From: Trueperaceae bacterium
GTDB taxonomy: Bacteria; Deinococcota; Deinococci; Deinococcales; Trueperaceae
DNA: 52,968 nucleotides
Assembly: GCA_011390455.1 (NCBI GenBank)
Contig: JAABSI010000010.1
Location: 1-52,968, forward strand
Reading direction: 5' to 3'
In this document: positions 9,252 through 19,456 of the stretch, one piece after another
How positions within the stretch are numbered: position 1 is the stretch's first letter
Layout of the letters: each line of letters opens with the position of its first letter
Program-made: the position numbers and the translations under genes
The notes under the pieces: generated by a model
What the model saw: the letters and a program-made list of their open reading frames with translations, nothing else
What the model was told of the DNA's origin: nothing
Database searches by the model: none

Positions 9252-11824
9252 GCGGCCCCCTCGCCGGCGCCCGCGGTCGCGGCGGCATCGAGCTGCTCGG
9301 GGCGGCAGACGTCGACGACCGGGCACGACCGGCAGCGAAAGCCGGGGCGCGGCCGCGGCGGCTCGCTCCGCCAGCGCGTCCACGCGGCCTCCACCTCCGC
9401 GCGCACCCGAGCCCGCTTCGCGGGCCAGCCGCCGGCGTCCACCCCGTCGGGGGTGAGCGGCACGGGGTCGCCGCCGAGCGGCCAGGCCACCAGCTCGACG
9501 CGCCGCGCTTGGCGAGGATGGCGGGCGCGGAGCAGGTCGGCGGCCCAGAGCTCGGTCCAGCGCAGGTCGGGGCGCCCGACGGCGCGCGGGTCCTCGTCGG
9601 GGAGCGTGAAGCGGACCACGCGGACGGTGTCGCCGTCGCGCTCCACCGCGTCGAGGCGGACGACGGGGCCCTCGGGCGCCTCGAGCCGGACCCCGAAGCG
9701 CAGGCGTGCGAGCACGTCGGCATGGCGCTCGAGCCAGGGGGCCAGCGCCGGCGCCTGGGCGGCCAACGCTTCGCGCCGCACCGCGTCGAGCTCCGGCGCC
9801 CCGGTGAGCGCGCGGCGGGCGCGCAGGGGCCACGGCGCCCGCGGGTCGTCGTCGACGAGGGGGCCCGCCCACGCGCGCAAGGCGCACTCCTGGGCGCGCC
9901 GCAGCGTCTCCACCGAGGCCGCACCGGCGTCGACGACGTCGAACCCGGGGGCGAACGCCAGGCTCGGACCCGCTTCGAGGGCGCTCGCGGTGGGGATCTC
10001 CGGCGGCGGCTCGCCCTGGGGCGCGCCCAACAGCGCCTCGTCGGGCCGCAGCGGCCCACCCCGGTCGCCGTCGGCGTGGGTGATCACGACCGCGTCGCCC
10101 CGTGCGCGCAGCTCGGAGCGCAGGTGCGGGTCCAGACCCCGGTACCGTCGCGGAAGCGCCGCCGGCGGCCCGTCGCCGTGCGCGAGGAGCTCGGCGAGCG
10201 GCGCCCGGGCGTCCTCCGGCACGAAGTAGTCCTCCCGTTCCCCGGCGTCGTAGGCGCCCGCGACGGCGCCGACCAGGTAGGCGCGTCGGAAGCGGCGACC
10301 GGCCACCTGGGCGGGCGCCACCAACGCGACCCCGGGGCGCGGTCGCTCGCGGAGCGTGGACGCCCGCAGCAGGGCCAACCACCAGTCGCGGAAGCCGCCG
10401 TCGTCGGCGGGGCCGTGGGGCTCTGCGACGCCGCGCTCGGCAGCGCCACCCTCGGCGGCGGGCGCACCCGGGTCGCCGCCCGCCGGCGCCGCGGCGCGTG
10501 CGAGGCGCGCCGCCTCCTGGGCGCGCCGCAGGGCCGCCTCCTGCGCCCGCGCCCGCTCCGCGGCGTCGCCGCCCGCGAGGTCCCCGGCGAGGGCGACGAC
10601 CCGGCGCGCCCAGGCGAGCGGGTCGCTCCCGGGATCGGCCAAGGCGTCGTTCCAATCGCGCCACAGGTCGGAGGCCCCCTCCTCGGCGGCCAAGCGGGCG
10701 ATCGCCTCGGGACCCGCCAGGCCCTCGGCGAGCGCGCGCCGTCCGATGGGCGCGAGGTCGGGCACGGCCAGGAGGCGAGCGGCCGTCGGATGCGCCGGCA
10801 GCTCGAGCAGGTCCGCGAGGACCCGGCCGACGGCGGAGTCGACCAGCGCCCGCGGCGCCTCCTCGGAGAGGTCGACGCCGAACTCGGGCGCCAGCGCGCG
10901 CAGGGCGCGTGCGGCGCCCGGCGGTGCGACGACGACCAGGTCGCGCGGGTCGAGTTCCTCGGCGAGGTCGCGCGCGAGCGCGCGCAGCACGCCGCGCACC
11001 TCGGCGACGGTGTTCGGGTAGCGCCACGCCTCGACCTGGTTGGGGCGCGGCGCGAGCCGGTGGACGGCGGCCGCTTCGTCCAGCACCGCGGTCGGCGGCG
11101 CGATCGCCGCGGTCGCGACGACGTCGACCCCCCGGGCCAAATCTCGGAACCAGGCGAGGTCGTCGGGCGCCAGCTCCCGCAGACCGTCCACGACGAGCAC
11201 GTCCGCGCCCACCAGCGCCGGCAGCGCGGCCGCCGACGCCGCCGCGGCGCGCGCCCGGGCCACCCGGCGCACGTCGTCGTAGTCGCGTTGCGTGCCCTTG
11301 AGCCGCTCGTACGCGGCGTACGCGGCGGCGAGGCGCTCGATCTCGCCCGCCACGCCGGCCACGGCGCGCACGCCCCGTTCGGCGAGGCGGGCGACCGCGG
11401 CCGGGTCGAGCCCGTGCCGCTTGGCCTCGGCGATCGCGCCGGCGAACAGCGAGGCCTCGCCCGGCGTCGGCACCCGCCCCAGACCGGCGAGCAGCGCCTC
11501 GGCGACGAGCGCCAAGCGGGCGGTGCCGACGATCTGCGCCCCGCCGACCGCGGCGGCGGCGCCCGGGGCGCCGTCCGGACCGGGCGCCTCGCCGCCGGAG
11601 GGGGGCGCCGCCGACGCGACCACCGAGGCGAGCTGCTGGATCGTGACGACCTCGACCCCGACGAGGGGGCCCGCGCGCACGAGCCGTCGGAGCACGGCGG
11701 CGCGTTGCGCCGGCAGCGCGATCCAGCGCACGCGGCCGCCCGCGGCCGCGGCGGCGCGGGCGTGCGCGACGGCCGCCTCGGTCTTCCCCGACCCCGGCGG
11801 TCCGAGCCACCAGGTCAGGGGCAC
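9248..11824 (-). CDS. addB: AddB-type subunit with Fe-S cysteines and degenerate nuclease site
   Basis: Partner of AddA. The 858-residue protein begins with a Walker A motif (GPPGSGKTEAA, Lys14), as in AddB, and then lacks clear helicase motifs. Four cysteines, Cys647 and Cys831/Cys834/Cys840 (C-x2-C-x5-C), match the AddB iron-sulfur cluster arrangement that staples the nuclease domain. The nuclease core itself looks degraded: where DYK is expected after a Gly-Arg-Ile-Asp-like strand, the protein reads VRLDAVERDG then VRVVRFTLP, so the second Asp and the Lys are missing. It lies 7 bases after yyaL and overlaps addA by four bases. Confidence 0.83.
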   Translation of the reverse strand: MPLTWWLGPPGSGKTEAAVAHARAAAAAGGRVRWIALPAQRAAVLRRLVRAGPLVGVEVVTIQQLASVVASAAPPSGGEAPGPDGAPGAAAAVGGAQIVGTARLALVAEALLAGLGRVPTPGEASLFAGAIAEAKRHGLDPAAVARLAERGVRAVAGVAGEIERLAAAYAAYERLKGTQRDYDDVRRVARARAAAASAAALPALVGADVLVVDGLRELAPDDLAWFRDLARGVDVVATAAIAPPTAVLDEAAAVHRLAPRPNQVEAWRYPNTVAEVRGVLRALARDLAEELDPRDLVVVAPPGAARALRALAPEFGVDLSEEAPRALVDSAVGRVLADLLELPAHPTAARLLAVPDLAPIGRRALAEGLAGPEAIARLAAEEGASDLWRDWNDALADPGSDPLAWARRVVALAGDLAGGDAAERARAQEAALRRAQEAARLARAAAPAGGDPGAPAAEGGAAERGVAEPHGPADDGGFRDWWLALLRASTLRERPRPGVALVAPAQVAGRRFRRAYLVGAVAGAYDAGEREDYFVPEDARAPLAELLAHGDGPPAALPRRYRGLDPHLRSELRARGDAVVITHADGDRGGPLRPDEALLGAPQGEPPPEIPTASALEAGPSLAFAPGFDVVDAGAASVETLRRAQECALRAWAGPLVDDDPRAPWPLRARRALTGAPELDAVRREALAAQAPALAPWLERHADVLARLRFGVRLEAPEGPVVRLDAVERDGDTVRVVRFTLPDEDPRAVGRPDLRWTELWAADLLRARHPRQARRVELVAWPLGGDPVPLTPDGVDAGGWPAKRARVRAEVEAAWTRWRSEPPRPRPGFRCRSCPVVDVCRPEQLDAAATAGAGEGAA

Positions 11825-11831
11825 GCGTCGC

Positions 11832-13940
11832 TCACGGCGTGGCCGTGCTCAGTTCGCGCAGCTCGTCGCGGAGCGCGTCGGGATCGTGCACCGGCAAACG
11901 GCAGACGCCGCGGGCGCAGGCGTACGCGGTCGGGCGCCCGGACGTGGCCTTGCGCCCGGCCAACCAGGGCAGGCGGCGAACCAAGGGGGCGTCCGGACCG
12001 TCGCTGCGCACGACGACCGCGCCGGGCGCGGCGTCCCGAGCGGCCTCGAGCAGAACGTCGGTGGCCGGATCGTCCGCCGCGCCCACGACCACGACTTGGA
12101 GCGCGGGCGCACGCAGCGCGCGTGCGGCCTCCAGCGCGGAGAGGATCGCGGTCGGTGCCGCGCGGGCGACCGGCTCGGCGGCGGCCAAGGCGTCCTCGGC
12201 GAGCACCCGGACCGCGTCGTCGCCGGTGGCGGCCGCCGCGAAGGCGAGCAGCCGTGCGGCCTCCGGCTCCGCCGCCGGCAGCGCGCCGTCGAGCCCGTCC
12301 CGGGCGCGCACCAGCGGTACCGGCCGATCGATCGGGACCGTGGCGAAGCCGCCGCCGGGCACCGCGTGGAGGCGCGCGACGACCGCGGCGAGGTCGAGCG
12401 CCCGCTCGAGGTGGCGAACGTCGCCCGTGCGCCGGTGGAGCGCGGCGCAGCCGAGCCCGAAGCGCACCTGGTCGTCGAGCAGCGCGACGTCGGCCGCGTC
12501 GGTGCCGGGCCGGGCATCGAGCGAGCGCCGCAAGCGTTCGCCGTCCCACCCGGCGACCCAGGTGGCGTCCGCCGCGCGCTCCGCGAGCGCCAGCGCCCGC
12601 TGCGCCAGCGCGGGCGGCAACCAGGCGGCCGCCTCGGCCAACCCCTCGACGCCGAGCCCGACGTAGGCGGCCACCGCCGGCTCGTCGCGCCTCGGCGCGG
12701 GGCGTGCGGCCCGCGCCTCGAGCAGCGCCGCGCGCAGGCGCTCCGCCCGCTCCGCGTCGACGCCGCCGCGCCAGGCGAGCACCGAGCGCCCTTCGAGCGG
12801 ACCGGCCGGTCCGACGCCGAACAGGTCCGCGGCCACGGACGCGTCGTCGCCGTCGGGCAGCGCCTCGGCGAGCTCGCGCGGCGTCCAGGTGTGGAACGCC
12901 CCCTCGACCCCGGCGGCCTCGGCGTCGAGGCCGGTGGCGAACAGGCCATCGGGTCGCAGCAGGTCGCGCGCCCAGGCCTCGAGGAGCGCCGACGCCCCCC
13001 ACCGCAGGCGCGCGTCGTCCGTCTCGGCGGCCGCCCGCGCGAGCCGCGGGAGCATCTGCGCCTGGTCGACGAGCATCACCTCGAAGTGCGGCACCGCCCA
13101 GGCACCGTCGACCGCGTAGCGATGGAGCGCGCCCCCGAGTTGGTCGGTGACGCCGCCGTCGACGATGGCGCGCAGCGTGGCGAGGCGCATGCGGTCGGCG
13201 CCCTCGTCGCCCGCCATCGCCTCCAGGAACCGCAGCGCGGCGTGCGGTGGGAACTTGGGGGCTCCGCCGAAGCCGCCGTGGGCGGCGTCGAAGGTGGTGC
13301 GCAGCGCGTCCAGCGCGCGCGGCTCGAAGGCCTCGAGGCGGCCGCTGGGCGCGTCGCCCCCCTCGAGCGCGACCGCCCCCGCGGCGGAACGCGGCGCCGC
13401 ACCCCCGCGCCCTTCGAGCGCGGACAGCGCCGTCCGGACCTCCGCGGCGGCGTTCCGCACCGCCTCGCGCCGATCGGTCCAGGCGGCGCGGAGCGCCCCG
13501 AGCACGCGGCGGAACGAGGGCATGCCCGGCCGGTCCTCGGGCGGGTAGTAGGTGCCCGCGAACCACGGCTCCCCCTCGGGGGTGAGCGCGAGCGTCATCG
13601 GCCAACCGCCGCCCCCGGTGAGCGACTGCAGCGCCGCCATGTAGACGGCGTCGACGTCCGGGCGCGCCTCGCGGTCCACCTTGACGCACACGAAGCCGTC
13701 GTTCATTTGGGCGGCGACCTCCGGGTCGTCGAAGGACTCGCGCGCCATCACGTGGCACCAGTGGCACGTCGCGTACCCCACCGACAACAGCACGGGGACG
13801 TCGCGCCGGCGCGCCTCGGCGAAGGCCTCGTCGCCCCACGGCCACCACGCGACCGGCTGGTGGGCGTGGAGCCTCAGGTAGACGCTGTCGGAACCCGCCA
13901 AGCGGTGCGCGGCTGCGGTTGGTTCGGGGTGCTCGGTCAT
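11832..13940 (-). CDS. YyaL-like DUF255 thioredoxin-domain protein
   Basis: A 702-residue protein with an N-terminal thioredoxin-like domain (residues ~25-165) containing CHWCHVM, followed by a long helical region resembling six-hairpin (N-acylglucosamine epimerase/GH-type) domains, including the stretch [18 protein letters not shown]. This is the conserved YyaL/SSP411 family (spermatogenesis-associated protein 20 in animals), whose biochemical role is unsettled. Length is typical. The ATG at 13940 has a -10-like TAGCGT only 5 nt upstream and no Shine-Dalgarno sequence, so it probably heads a leaderless yyaL-addB-addA transcript. Confidence 0.88.
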   Translation of the reverse strand: MTEHPEPTAAAHRLAGSDSVYLRLHAHQPVAWWPWGDEAFAEARRRDVPVLLSVGYATCHWCHVMARESFDDPEVAAQMNDGFVCVKVDREARPDVDAVYMAALQSLTGGGGWPMTLALTPEGEPWFAGTYYPPEDRPGMPSFRRVLGALRAAWTDRREAVRNAAAEVRTALSALEGRGGAAPRSAAGAVALEGGDAPSGRLEAFEPRALDALRTTFDAAHGGFGGAPKFPPHAALRFLEAMAGDEGADRMRLATLRAIVDGGVTDQLGGALHRYAVDGAWAVPHFEVMLVDQAQMLPRLARAAAETDDARLRWGASALLEAWARDLLRPDGLFATGLDAEAAGVEGAFHTWTPRELAEALPDGDDASVAADLFGVGPAGPLEGRSVLAWRGGVDAERAERLRAALLEARAARPAPRRDEPAVAAYVGLGVEGLAEAAAWLPPALAQRALALAERAADATWVAGWDGERLRRSLDARPGTDAADVALLDDQVRFGLGCAALHRRTGDVRHLERALDLAAVVARLHAVPGGGFATVPIDRPVPLVRARDGLDGALPAAEPEAARLLAFAAAATGDDAVRVLAEDALAAAEPVARAAPTAILSALEAARALRAPALQVVVVGAADDPATDVLLEAARDAAPGAVVVRSDGPDAPLVRRLPWLAGRKATSGRPTAYACARGVCRLPVHDPDALRDELRELSTATP

Positions 13941-13945
13941 GCTCC

Positions 13946-13951
13946 ACGCTA
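13946..13951 (-). promoter_or_regulatory. -10 box TAGCGT for the yyaL-addBA operon
   Basis: On the minus strand TAGCGT ends 5 nt before the ATG at 13940, consistent with leaderless transcription. It is 11 bp from the opposing pdxH -10 box. Confidence 0.4.
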
Positions 13952-13962
13952 CCCGCAGCGCG

Positions 13963-13968
13963 TAGCCT
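13963..13968 (+). promoter_or_regulatory. -10 box TAGCCT for pdxH, probable leaderless promoter
   Basis: TAGCCT ends 5 nt before the ATG at 13974; there is no Shine-Dalgarno sequence. Back-to-back with the yyaL promoter inside a 33-bp divergent gap. Confidence 0.45.
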
Positions 13969-13973
13969 GGGGC

Positions 13974-14606
13974 ATGGACCTGGCCGACCTCCGCACCCCG
14001 TACCGCAACGGTTCGCTCGACCTCATGGATCTCGATCCCGACCCGCTGCGCCAGTTCCGGACCTGGCTCGAGGAGGCGGTCGCCGCCGGGCTGCGCGAAC
14101 CGAACGCGACCGCCCTGGCCACCGTCGATGCAGACGGGGCGCCGTCGGTGCGGATGGTGCTCCTCAAAGGGTTGGAGGCGGACCGCTTCGTCTTCTACAC
14201 GAACCTGGAGAGCCGCAAGGCGGCCGCGTTGGACGCCGAGCCGCGCTGCGGGCTCTGTCTGTGGTGGGACGTCCTCGAGCGCCAAGTCCGCGTCGAGGGG
14301 CGCGCCGAGCGCGTTCCGGACGCGACCGCGGACGCCTACTTCGACTCGCGCCCGCGCGGGAGCCAACTGGGCGCCTGGGCCTCGAACCAGAGCCGCCCCA
14401 TCGAAGGGCGTGCGGTGCTGGAGCAGGCGCGCGCCGACGCGGAGGCGCGCTTCCCGGAGGCCGTCGCCCGACCGCCGTTCTGGGGCGGGTACGCGGTGGT
14501 GGCCGATGCGATCGAGTTCTGGCAGGGCCGCGCCTCGCGCCTCCACGACCGCTTCCGGTACGAGCGCGATGGCGCCGGCTGGACGCGCACCCGCCTGGCG
14601 CCCTGA
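13974..14606 (+). CDS. pdxH: Pyridoxamine 5'-phosphate oxidase
   Basis: FMN-dependent oxidase that converts pyridoxine or pyridoxamine 5'-phosphate to the cofactor pyridoxal 5'-phosphate. The 210-residue length is typical. Family signatures are present in order: [19 protein letters not shown] (FMN-binding strand), [23 protein letters not shown], the ESRPR-like segment [16 protein letters not shown], and the C-terminal [15 protein letters not shown] that contacts substrate. It stands alone and faces the PPIase gene, with a strong hairpin between them. The start at 13974 is supported by the -10 box immediately upstream. Confidence 0.95.
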   Translation: MDLADLRTPYRNGSLDLMDLDPDPLRQFRTWLEEAVAAGLREPNATALATVDADGAPSVRMVLLKGLEADRFVFYTNLESRKAAALDAEPRCGLCLWWDVLERQVRVEGRAERVPDATADAYFDSRPRGSQLGAWASNQSRPIEGRAVLEQARADAEARFPEAVARPPFWGGYAVVADAIEFWQGRASRLHDRFRYERDGAGWTRTRLAP

Positions 14607-14627
14607 GCCCCGGGCCCCCGCACCAAG

Positions 14628-14662
14628 CGCGGCGCGCCCCGGGGGTTCCGGGGCGCGCCGCG
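14628..14662. terminator. Perfect 15-bp hairpin between pdxH and the PPIase gene
   Basis: Arms CGCGGCGCGCCCCGG (14628-14642) and CCGGGGCGCGCCGCG (14648-14662) flank a five-base loop GGGTT. Very stable and placed exactly between convergent genes, so probably a bidirectional terminator, although no T-run follows. Confidence 0.65.
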
Positions 14663-14684
14663 ACGTCGGAGGCGGGTCGGACGG

Positions 14685-15671
14685 TCAGTCTGCGGCGACC
14701 TCTTCGAGCGGCGGGATGCGCTCCGGGAAGGTCTCGACGCCCGAGGCACGCTGGTACGCCGCGATCGTCGCGTCGACGCGCTCGCCGCGCAACTGCGCCT
14801 CGAGCGGCGCGCGGACCTCTTCGAGCGACGCGGTGGTGGCCGGGACGCGCTCGTACACCAAGATCACGTGGAAGCCGAAGTCGGACTCGACCGGCTCGGA
14901 CGCCACGCCCACCTCGGCCGCGAAGGCGGCCGCTTCGAACGGGGCCACCATCACGCCGCGCGCGAAGCACCCGAGGTCGCCTCCGTCGGCGGCGGAACCG
15001 CGGTCGGTGGAGGCGGTCGCCGCCATCTCGGCGAAATCGGCCCCGGCCCGCGCGGCGCGGCCGAGCGCCGCCGCGGCGGCTTCGTCCTCGATCAGGATGT
15101 GGCGGGCGCACACCTCTTCGGGGCGCACCAGTTGGGAGCGGACCGCGGCGTAGGCGACGCGCACCTCGTCCTCGGTAAAGGTGACCTCGGCTTCGATCGC
15201 GGCGACGGCGAGCGTGATGAGCTCGGTCTCGCGCACGATCTCGCGCAGGTGGTCGACGTCGCGGAAGCCCGCGCTGGCGAGCACCTCGAGGAAGTCGGCC
15301 TCGTCCGGGAACTGGCCGCGCGCTTGTGCGACGACCCCGTCGACCACGCTCTCCTCGACCACGAGCCCGCGGGCGCGGGCCTGGTCGAGCAGCACCAGTT
15401 CGCTGGCGCGCTGGTCGAGGAACTGCGGCAGGAACGGGTAGACCTGCGCGATCAGCTCGGGGCCGTAGGGGACGCCCTGGCTACCGGCGAGACCGCGCAC
15501 GGCGATGTCGAACCGCTCGAGCACCAGGCTCGCGCGCTCCTCGACCGCGCCGAGGCGCACGAGAACCGGATCGTCCGCCGGCTCGGACGCCACTTGGGCG
15601 AAGGCGACGGGGAGGAGGAGGGCCGCGGTGGCGAACGCGACGAGCGCGCGTCGGAACGGGTGCTTGAACAT
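14685..15671 (-). CDS. Exported parvulin-type peptidyl-prolyl isomerase (PpiC/SurA/PrsA-like)
   Basis: A 328-residue exported folding factor. Residues 1-25 form a signal peptide (basic MFKHPFRR, hydrophobic [17 protein letters not shown], probable cut before Gln26). A helical SurA/PrsA-type N-domain follows, then a parvulin PPIase domain: [13 protein letters not shown], then [31 protein letters not shown], and [13 protein letters not shown]. It lies 61 bases downstream of dnaJ in the same direction but has its own -10 box (TAGGGT) 6 nt before ATG, so it can be transcribed independently. The lack of a lipobox suggests a periplasmic rather than lipid-anchored protein. Confidence 0.88.
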   Translation of the reverse strand: MFKHPFRRALVAFATAALLLPVAFAQVASEPADDPVLVRLGAVEERASLVLERFDIAVRGLAGSQGVPYGPELIAQVYPFLPQFLDQRASELVLLDQARARGLVVEESVVDGVVAQARGQFPDEADFLEVLASAGFRDVDHLREIVRETELITLAVAAIEAEVTFTEDEVRVAYAAVRSQLVRPEEVCARHILIEDEAAAAALGRAARAGADFAEMAATASTDRGSAADGGDLGCFARGVMVAPFEAAAFAAEVGVASEPVESDFGFHVILVYERVPATTASLEEVRAPLEAQLRGERVDATIAAYQRASGVETFPERIPPLEEVAAD

Positions 15672-15677
15672 GCCGGA

Positions 15678-15683
15678 ACCCTA
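15678..15683 (-). promoter_or_regulatory. -10 box TAGGGT for the PPIase gene
   Basis: TAGGGT on the minus strand ends 6 nt before the ATG at 15671, as for a leaderless mRNA. Confidence 0.45.
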
Positions 15684-15732
15684 CCATCGCCCCTCGACCG
15701 CCGGCGTCGCGACCGGCGGCCAGGACTCGCCG

Positions 15733-16659
15733 TCAAGCGCCGTCGGCCGCCGCTCGGAGCTGCTCGTACGCGGCGCGCTGGGCGTCGCTCACCGCCGCCG
15801 GCACGACCACCCGGACCTCGGCGATCGCATCGCCGTGCTCCCCGGGGGCCGTCGGCCAACCGCGACCGCGGAGCCGGAGCTTGCGGCCGGCGGTGGTGCC
15901 CGCGGGCACGCTCAGCTGGACGTCGCCGTCGAGGGTCGGCACCCGCACCGTGCCACCGAGCACCGCGACGTGGTCGGGCACGTCGACCTTGCCGACCAGG
16001 GTGTCGCCCTTGAGGCGCCAGCGGCCGTGCGGTTCGTGGCGCACCACGAGGACGAGGTCGCCGCCGCCGGGCGCCTGACCGCGCAGACGCAGCTTGGCGC
16101 CGTCGCGCACGCCCTCGGGCAGCGTGACCTCGAGCGCGCGGCCGTCCACCCGGACGCTGACCGGCCCACCGCGGAAGGCGCGCTCCAGCGCGACGCCGAG
16201 GCTCGCCTCGACGGTTCGGGGCGGTCGCGCCGCGGTCGCGGGGCCGAACGGCGACCCCGCGTACTCCCCGCCGCGGACGGAGCCGAACCCCTCGTCCCCC
16301 ATCGCGCCGCCGAACAGGGAGCGGAAGAAGTCGCTGAACCCGGCGGCGTCCTCGGGCCGGACGTTCGTGTAGACGCGTCCGCCGCCGGGGAAGCCACTGC
16401 CCGAGAACCCCCCTCCGGGTACGCCGCCGGCGCGCGGGCCCTCGGAGCCGTAGCGGTCGTACACCGCGCGCTTCTCGGCGTCCGAGAGCACGGTGTAGGC
16501 CTCGTTGATCTCCTTGAAGCGCTCCTCGGCGCCGGGATCGTCGGGGTTGCGATCCGGATGGTGCTTGGCCGCCAAGGCACGGAACGCCCGCCGCACGTCC
16601 TTCTCGGACGCGCCCTTGTCGATGCCGAGCACCTCGTAGTAGTCCTTGAACGCGGCCAC
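15733..16659 (-). CDS. dnaJ: DnaJ-family co-chaperone lacking the zinc finger (CbpA type)
   Basis: J-domain co-chaperone that stimulates DnaK ATPase. The 308-residue protein has an N-terminal J domain (residues 5-70) with HPD at 34-36, a Gly/Phe-rich linker ([18 protein letters not shown]), and the two C-terminal beta-sandwich substrate-binding domains. The four CxxCxGxG zinc repeats of classical DnaJ are absent, as in CbpA and in the short DnaJ of Thermus. It is third in dnaK-grpE-dnaJ, 22 bases after grpE, so it should share the heat-shock control of that operon. Confidence 0.92.
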   Translation of the reverse strand: MAAFKDYYEVLGIDKGASEKDVRRAFRALAAKHHPDRNPDDPGAEERFKEINEAYTVLSDAEKRAVYDRYGSEGPRAGGVPGGGFSGSGFPGGGRVYTNVRPEDAAGFSDFFRSLFGGAMGDEGFGSVRGGEYAGSPFGPATAARPPRTVEASLGVALERAFRGGPVSVRVDGRALEVTLPEGVRDGAKLRLRGQAPGGGDLVLVVRHEPHGRWRLKGDTLVGKVDVPDHVAVLGGTVRVPTLDGDVQLSVPAGTTAGRKLRLRGRGWPTAPGEHGDAIAEVRVVVPAAVSDAQRAAYEQLRAAADGA

Positions 16660-16681
16660 GTCGGGCCTCCCGACCTGGGCC

Positions 16682-17290
16682 TCAGGGCTCCTGATAGACG
16701 ACGACCCGCGCGGGCCGCACGAGCCGGTCGCCCTGCAGGAACCCGACGGAGAAGACCGACTCGATGGTCCCGGCCAGCTCGGGATCCGGCGCCGGCACGG
16801 CCGTCAGCGCCTCGTGCAGCTCGGCGTCGAACGGCTCGCCGACCGCGCCGATGCGGGTGAGGCCCAAGCCCTCGAGCCGCCGCACCAAGCCGGCGAGCAC
16901 CGCCTCGACGCCCGGAAGGATGGCGCTCGGCTCGCCCTGGCGGCCGGCGGCGATCGCGCGCTCCAGGTCGTCGTGGACGGTCAGCACCGGACCGATGGCG
17001 GCGTCGAGGCCCGCGCCGTGGGCGCGCTCGACGTCGGCGAGGCTTCGGCGCCGAAGGTTCTCGAGGTCGGCGCGGGCGCGCAGCGCGCGGTCCTGCGCCT
17101 CGGCGGCCTCGGCCTGCGCGACGTCGAGCGCCTCGCGCAGCTTGCGCAGTTCCCCACGCAACACGTCGACCTCCTCGTCGCCCGAGGCCGGGGTGGCTTC
17201 GGGCGCCTCGGCCTCGGTCGACGACGGCGCCTCCCCGGACGCCGCCGCGTGGGCGGCGTCCGTTTCGGGGTTCGGGATCCGGTCGTCCAT
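16682..17290 (-). CDS. grpE: GrpE nucleotide exchange factor
   Basis: Nucleotide exchange factor for DnaK. The 202-residue protein has an acidic, low-complexity N-terminus (residues 1-50), a long coiled coil ([20 protein letters not shown] onward, then [17 protein letters not shown]), and the C-terminal beta domain ending [20 protein letters not shown], which matches the GrpE signature. The ATG at 17290 starts five bases after the dnaK stop, and dnaJ follows after 22 bases, so the three genes form one operon. Confidence 0.93.
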   Translation of the reverse strand: MDDRIPNPETDAAHAAASGEAPSSTEAEAPEATPASGDEEVDVLRGELRKLREALDVAQAEAAEAQDRALRARADLENLRRRSLADVERAHGAGLDAAIGPVLTVHDDLERAIAAGRQGEPSAILPGVEAVLAGLVRRLEGLGLTRIGAVGEPFDAELHEALTAVPAPDPELAGTIESVFSVGFLQGDRLVRPARVVVYQEP

Positions 17291-17295
17291 CGCGC

Positions 17296-19185
17296 TCACG
17301 AGGCCGGCTTGAAGTCGGCGTCGATCACGTCGTCGTCGCCGGTCGCCGCCTCCGCCTCGCCGCCGGCCTGCGGCTCGGGCTCGGCCGCGGCCGCCGCGGT
17401 CGCCTGCTGGAAGGCTTGCAGCGCGGTCGCGAGCTTCTGCCCCGCGGCGTCGAGCTCGGCCTTGGCGGCCTGCCCGTCGAGCGCCGTCTGGGCTTCGGCG
17501 ATGGCGTCCAGGACCGGCTGCTTCTGCTCGTCGGTCGCGCCTTCCGCGTCGTCGAGGACCTTCTGCGCCTGCAGGCGGAGGCCGTCGAGCTGGTTCCAGG
17601 CCTCGGCCTTCTCCTTGCGCACCTTGTCCTCTTCGCCGTGCTTGGCGGCGTCCTGGACCATGCGCTCGACCTCGTCGTCGCCGAGCGTGGTGGTGTTCTG
17701 GATGGTGATGGAGGCGGCCTTGCCGGTCGACTTCTCCTTGGCGGAGACGTTGAGCACGCCGTTGGCGTCGATGTCGTAGGTGATCTCGATCTGCGGCATG
17801 CCGGCGGGCATCGGCGGGATGCCGTCGAGCTTGAAGCGGCCCAGCGACTTGTTGTCGCCCGCCATCGCGCGCTCGCCCTGCAGCACGTGCACCTCGACGC
17901 CGGTCTGGTTGTGGTCGGCGGTCGAGAAGGTCTCGCTCTTGCGGACCGGCACGGTCGTGTTGCGATCGATCAGCTTGGTGAAGACGCCGCCCTTGGTCTC
18001 GACGCCGAGGCTGAGCGGGGTGACGTCCAGGAGCACGATGTCGTCGACCTCGCCGGTCAGGACCCCCGCCTGGATGGCGGCGCCGAGCGCCACGACCTCG
18101 TCGGGGTTGACCGTCTGGTTCGGCTCCTTGCCCAAGAGCTCCTTGACCAACTTCTTGACGGCGGGCACGCGCGTGGAGCCGCCGACCAGGATGATCTCGT
18201 CGATCTGCTCCTTGTTCAGCTTGGCGTCCTTGAGGGCCTGCTCGACCGGGCCGCGGACGCGCGCCAGCAGCGGGGCGATCAGCTCGTCGAACTTGCCCCG
18301 CGTCAGCTTCTTCTCGAGGTACAGCGGCGCGTTCGAGCCCGGGTCCATCGCGATGAACGGCAGGCTGATCGTCGTCTCGGGGAGGCCGGAGAGCTCGATC
18401 TTGGCCTTCTCGGCCGCTTCGATCAACCGCTGCAGCGCCTGCTTGTCCTTGCGCAGGTCGACGCCGTACTCCTTCTGGAACTCGTCGGCGAGCCACGTGA
18501 CGATCGCGTAATCCATGTCGGAGCCACCCAGGTGGGTGTCGCCGGCGGTGGAGCGGACCTCGAACACGCCGTCGCCGACCTCGAGGACCGACACGTCGAA
18601 GGTGCCGCCGCCGAGGTCGAAGACCAGCACGGTCTCGTTGCCCTTCTTGTCGAGGCCGTACGCGAGCGCCGCGGCGGTGGGCTCGTTGACGATGCGCAGC
18701 ACCTCGAGCCCGGCGATCTTGCCGGCGTTCTGGGTGGCCTCGCGCTGGGCGTTGTTGAAGTAGGCCGGGACGGTGATGACCGCCTTGGTGATCTTCTGGC
18801 CCAACTGCTCCGAGGCGTCGGCGACCAGCTTGCGCAGGATCATCGCCGAGACCTCTTCGGGCGTGTACTTGGCGTCGCCCACCACGAACCGCACGCCGCC
18901 GTCGTCGCCGCGCACCACTTCGTACGGCGCGCGCTCGACCTCGGTGTGCACCTCGTCCCAGGTGCGGCCGATGTAGCGCTTGATCTCGAAGAGCGTGCCC
19001 TTGGGGTTGAGCACCGCTTGCCGCTTGGCGACCTGCCCCACGAGCCGCACGTCGTCCTTGAAGCCGACGACGGACGGGGTGGTGCGGTTGCCTTCGCTGT
19101 TTACGAGGACGACGGCCTCGCCGCCCTCCATGATCGAGATCACGCTGTTGGTGGTCCCGAGATCGATGCCTACTGCTTTCGCCAT
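17296..19185 (-). CDS. dnaK: Chaperone DnaK (Hsp70)
   Basis: ATP-dependent Hsp70 chaperone. The 629-residue protein starts [19 protein letters not shown] and has the Hsp70 signatures [16 protein letters not shown] and [16 protein letters not shown], the linker [18 protein letters not shown], the substrate-binding domain, and an acidic tail [13 protein letters not shown]. The ATG at 19185 has AAGGAG seven bases upstream. It leads the dnaK-grpE-dnaJ operon; a promoter with an HspR-type operator lies about 130-180 bases upstream, leaving a leader of roughly 120 nt. Confidence 0.98.
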   Translation of the reverse strand: MAKAVGIDLGTTNSVISIMEGGEAVVLVNSEGNRTTPSVVGFKDDVRLVGQVAKRQAVLNPKGTLFEIKRYIGRTWDEVHTEVERAPYEVVRGDDGGVRFVVGDAKYTPEEVSAMILRKLVADASEQLGQKITKAVITVPAYFNNAQREATQNAGKIAGLEVLRIVNEPTAAALAYGLDKKGNETVLVFDLGGGTFDVSVLEVGDGVFEVRSTAGDTHLGGSDMDYAIVTWLADEFQKEYGVDLRKDKQALQRLIEAAEKAKIELSGLPETTISLPFIAMDPGSNAPLYLEKKLTRGKFDELIAPLLARVRGPVEQALKDAKLNKEQIDEIILVGGSTRVPAVKKLVKELLGKEPNQTVNPDEVVALGAAIQAGVLTGEVDDIVLLDVTPLSLGVETKGGVFTKLIDRNTTVPVRKSETFSTADHNQTGVEVHVLQGERAMAGDNKSLGRFKLDGIPPMPAGMPQIEITYDIDANGVLNVSAKEKSTGKAASITIQNTTTLGDDEVERMVQDAAKHGEEDKVRKEKAEAWNQLDGLRLQAQKVLDDAEGATDEQKQPVLDAIAEAQTALDGQAAKAELDAAGQKLATALQAFQQATAAAAAEPEPQAGGEAEAATGDDDVIDADFKPAS

Positions 19186-19313
19186 GATGATGCTCCTTCG
19201 GGGCGCCGAGTCGTAGCCGCGCTTGCGTCCTCGCGAGCGACTCCGGCGGAACGTGTGGGGGACCGGGCGCAACGAACCTGATGGGGTCCGGCGCACGTCG
19301 ACCGCTGGTTCGA

Positions 19314-19343
19314 AGTGTAGCAGCGGGCCCGAGCGGTTGTCAA
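19314..19343 (-). promoter_or_regulatory. dnaK operon promoter (TTGACA-18-TACACT)
   Basis: Reading the minus strand, a perfect -35 TTGACA (19343-19338) is followed after 18 bases by TACACT (19319-19314). This is the best housekeeping-type promoter in the window and fits a vegetative-sigma promoter controlled by a repressor rather than by an alternative heat-shock sigma factor. Confidence 0.8.
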
Positions 19344-19348
19344 CGGAT

Positions 19349-19367
19349 TTGAGTGTACTACGCTCAA
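19349..19367 (-). promoter_or_regulatory. HAIR-type operator (HspR binding site)
   Basis: On the minus strand TTGAGC-GTAGTAC-ACTCAA matches the HAIR consensus CTTGAGT-N7-ACTCAAG in all but a few outer bases, with the N7 spacing exact. It ends five bases before the -35 box of the dnaK promoter. HspR, a MerR-family repressor, uses such sites in actinobacteria and Deinococcus. No hspR gene lies in this window, and no CIRCE/HrcA site is visible. Confidence 0.8.
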
Positions 19368-19456
19368 CCCTGGAGCGGGGGCCCGAGCGCACCGCCGACC
19401 CCGTACGCTGGCGCGCAGGCCGCGCGCCGATCGGCGCCGAGCCCCAAGGAGGCCCC

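Noticed and set aside
19186..19456. CIRCE/HrcA element upstream of dnaK
   Set aside because: No TTAGCACTC-N9-GAGTGCTAA-like sequence is present; the inverted repeat found fits HAIR instead.
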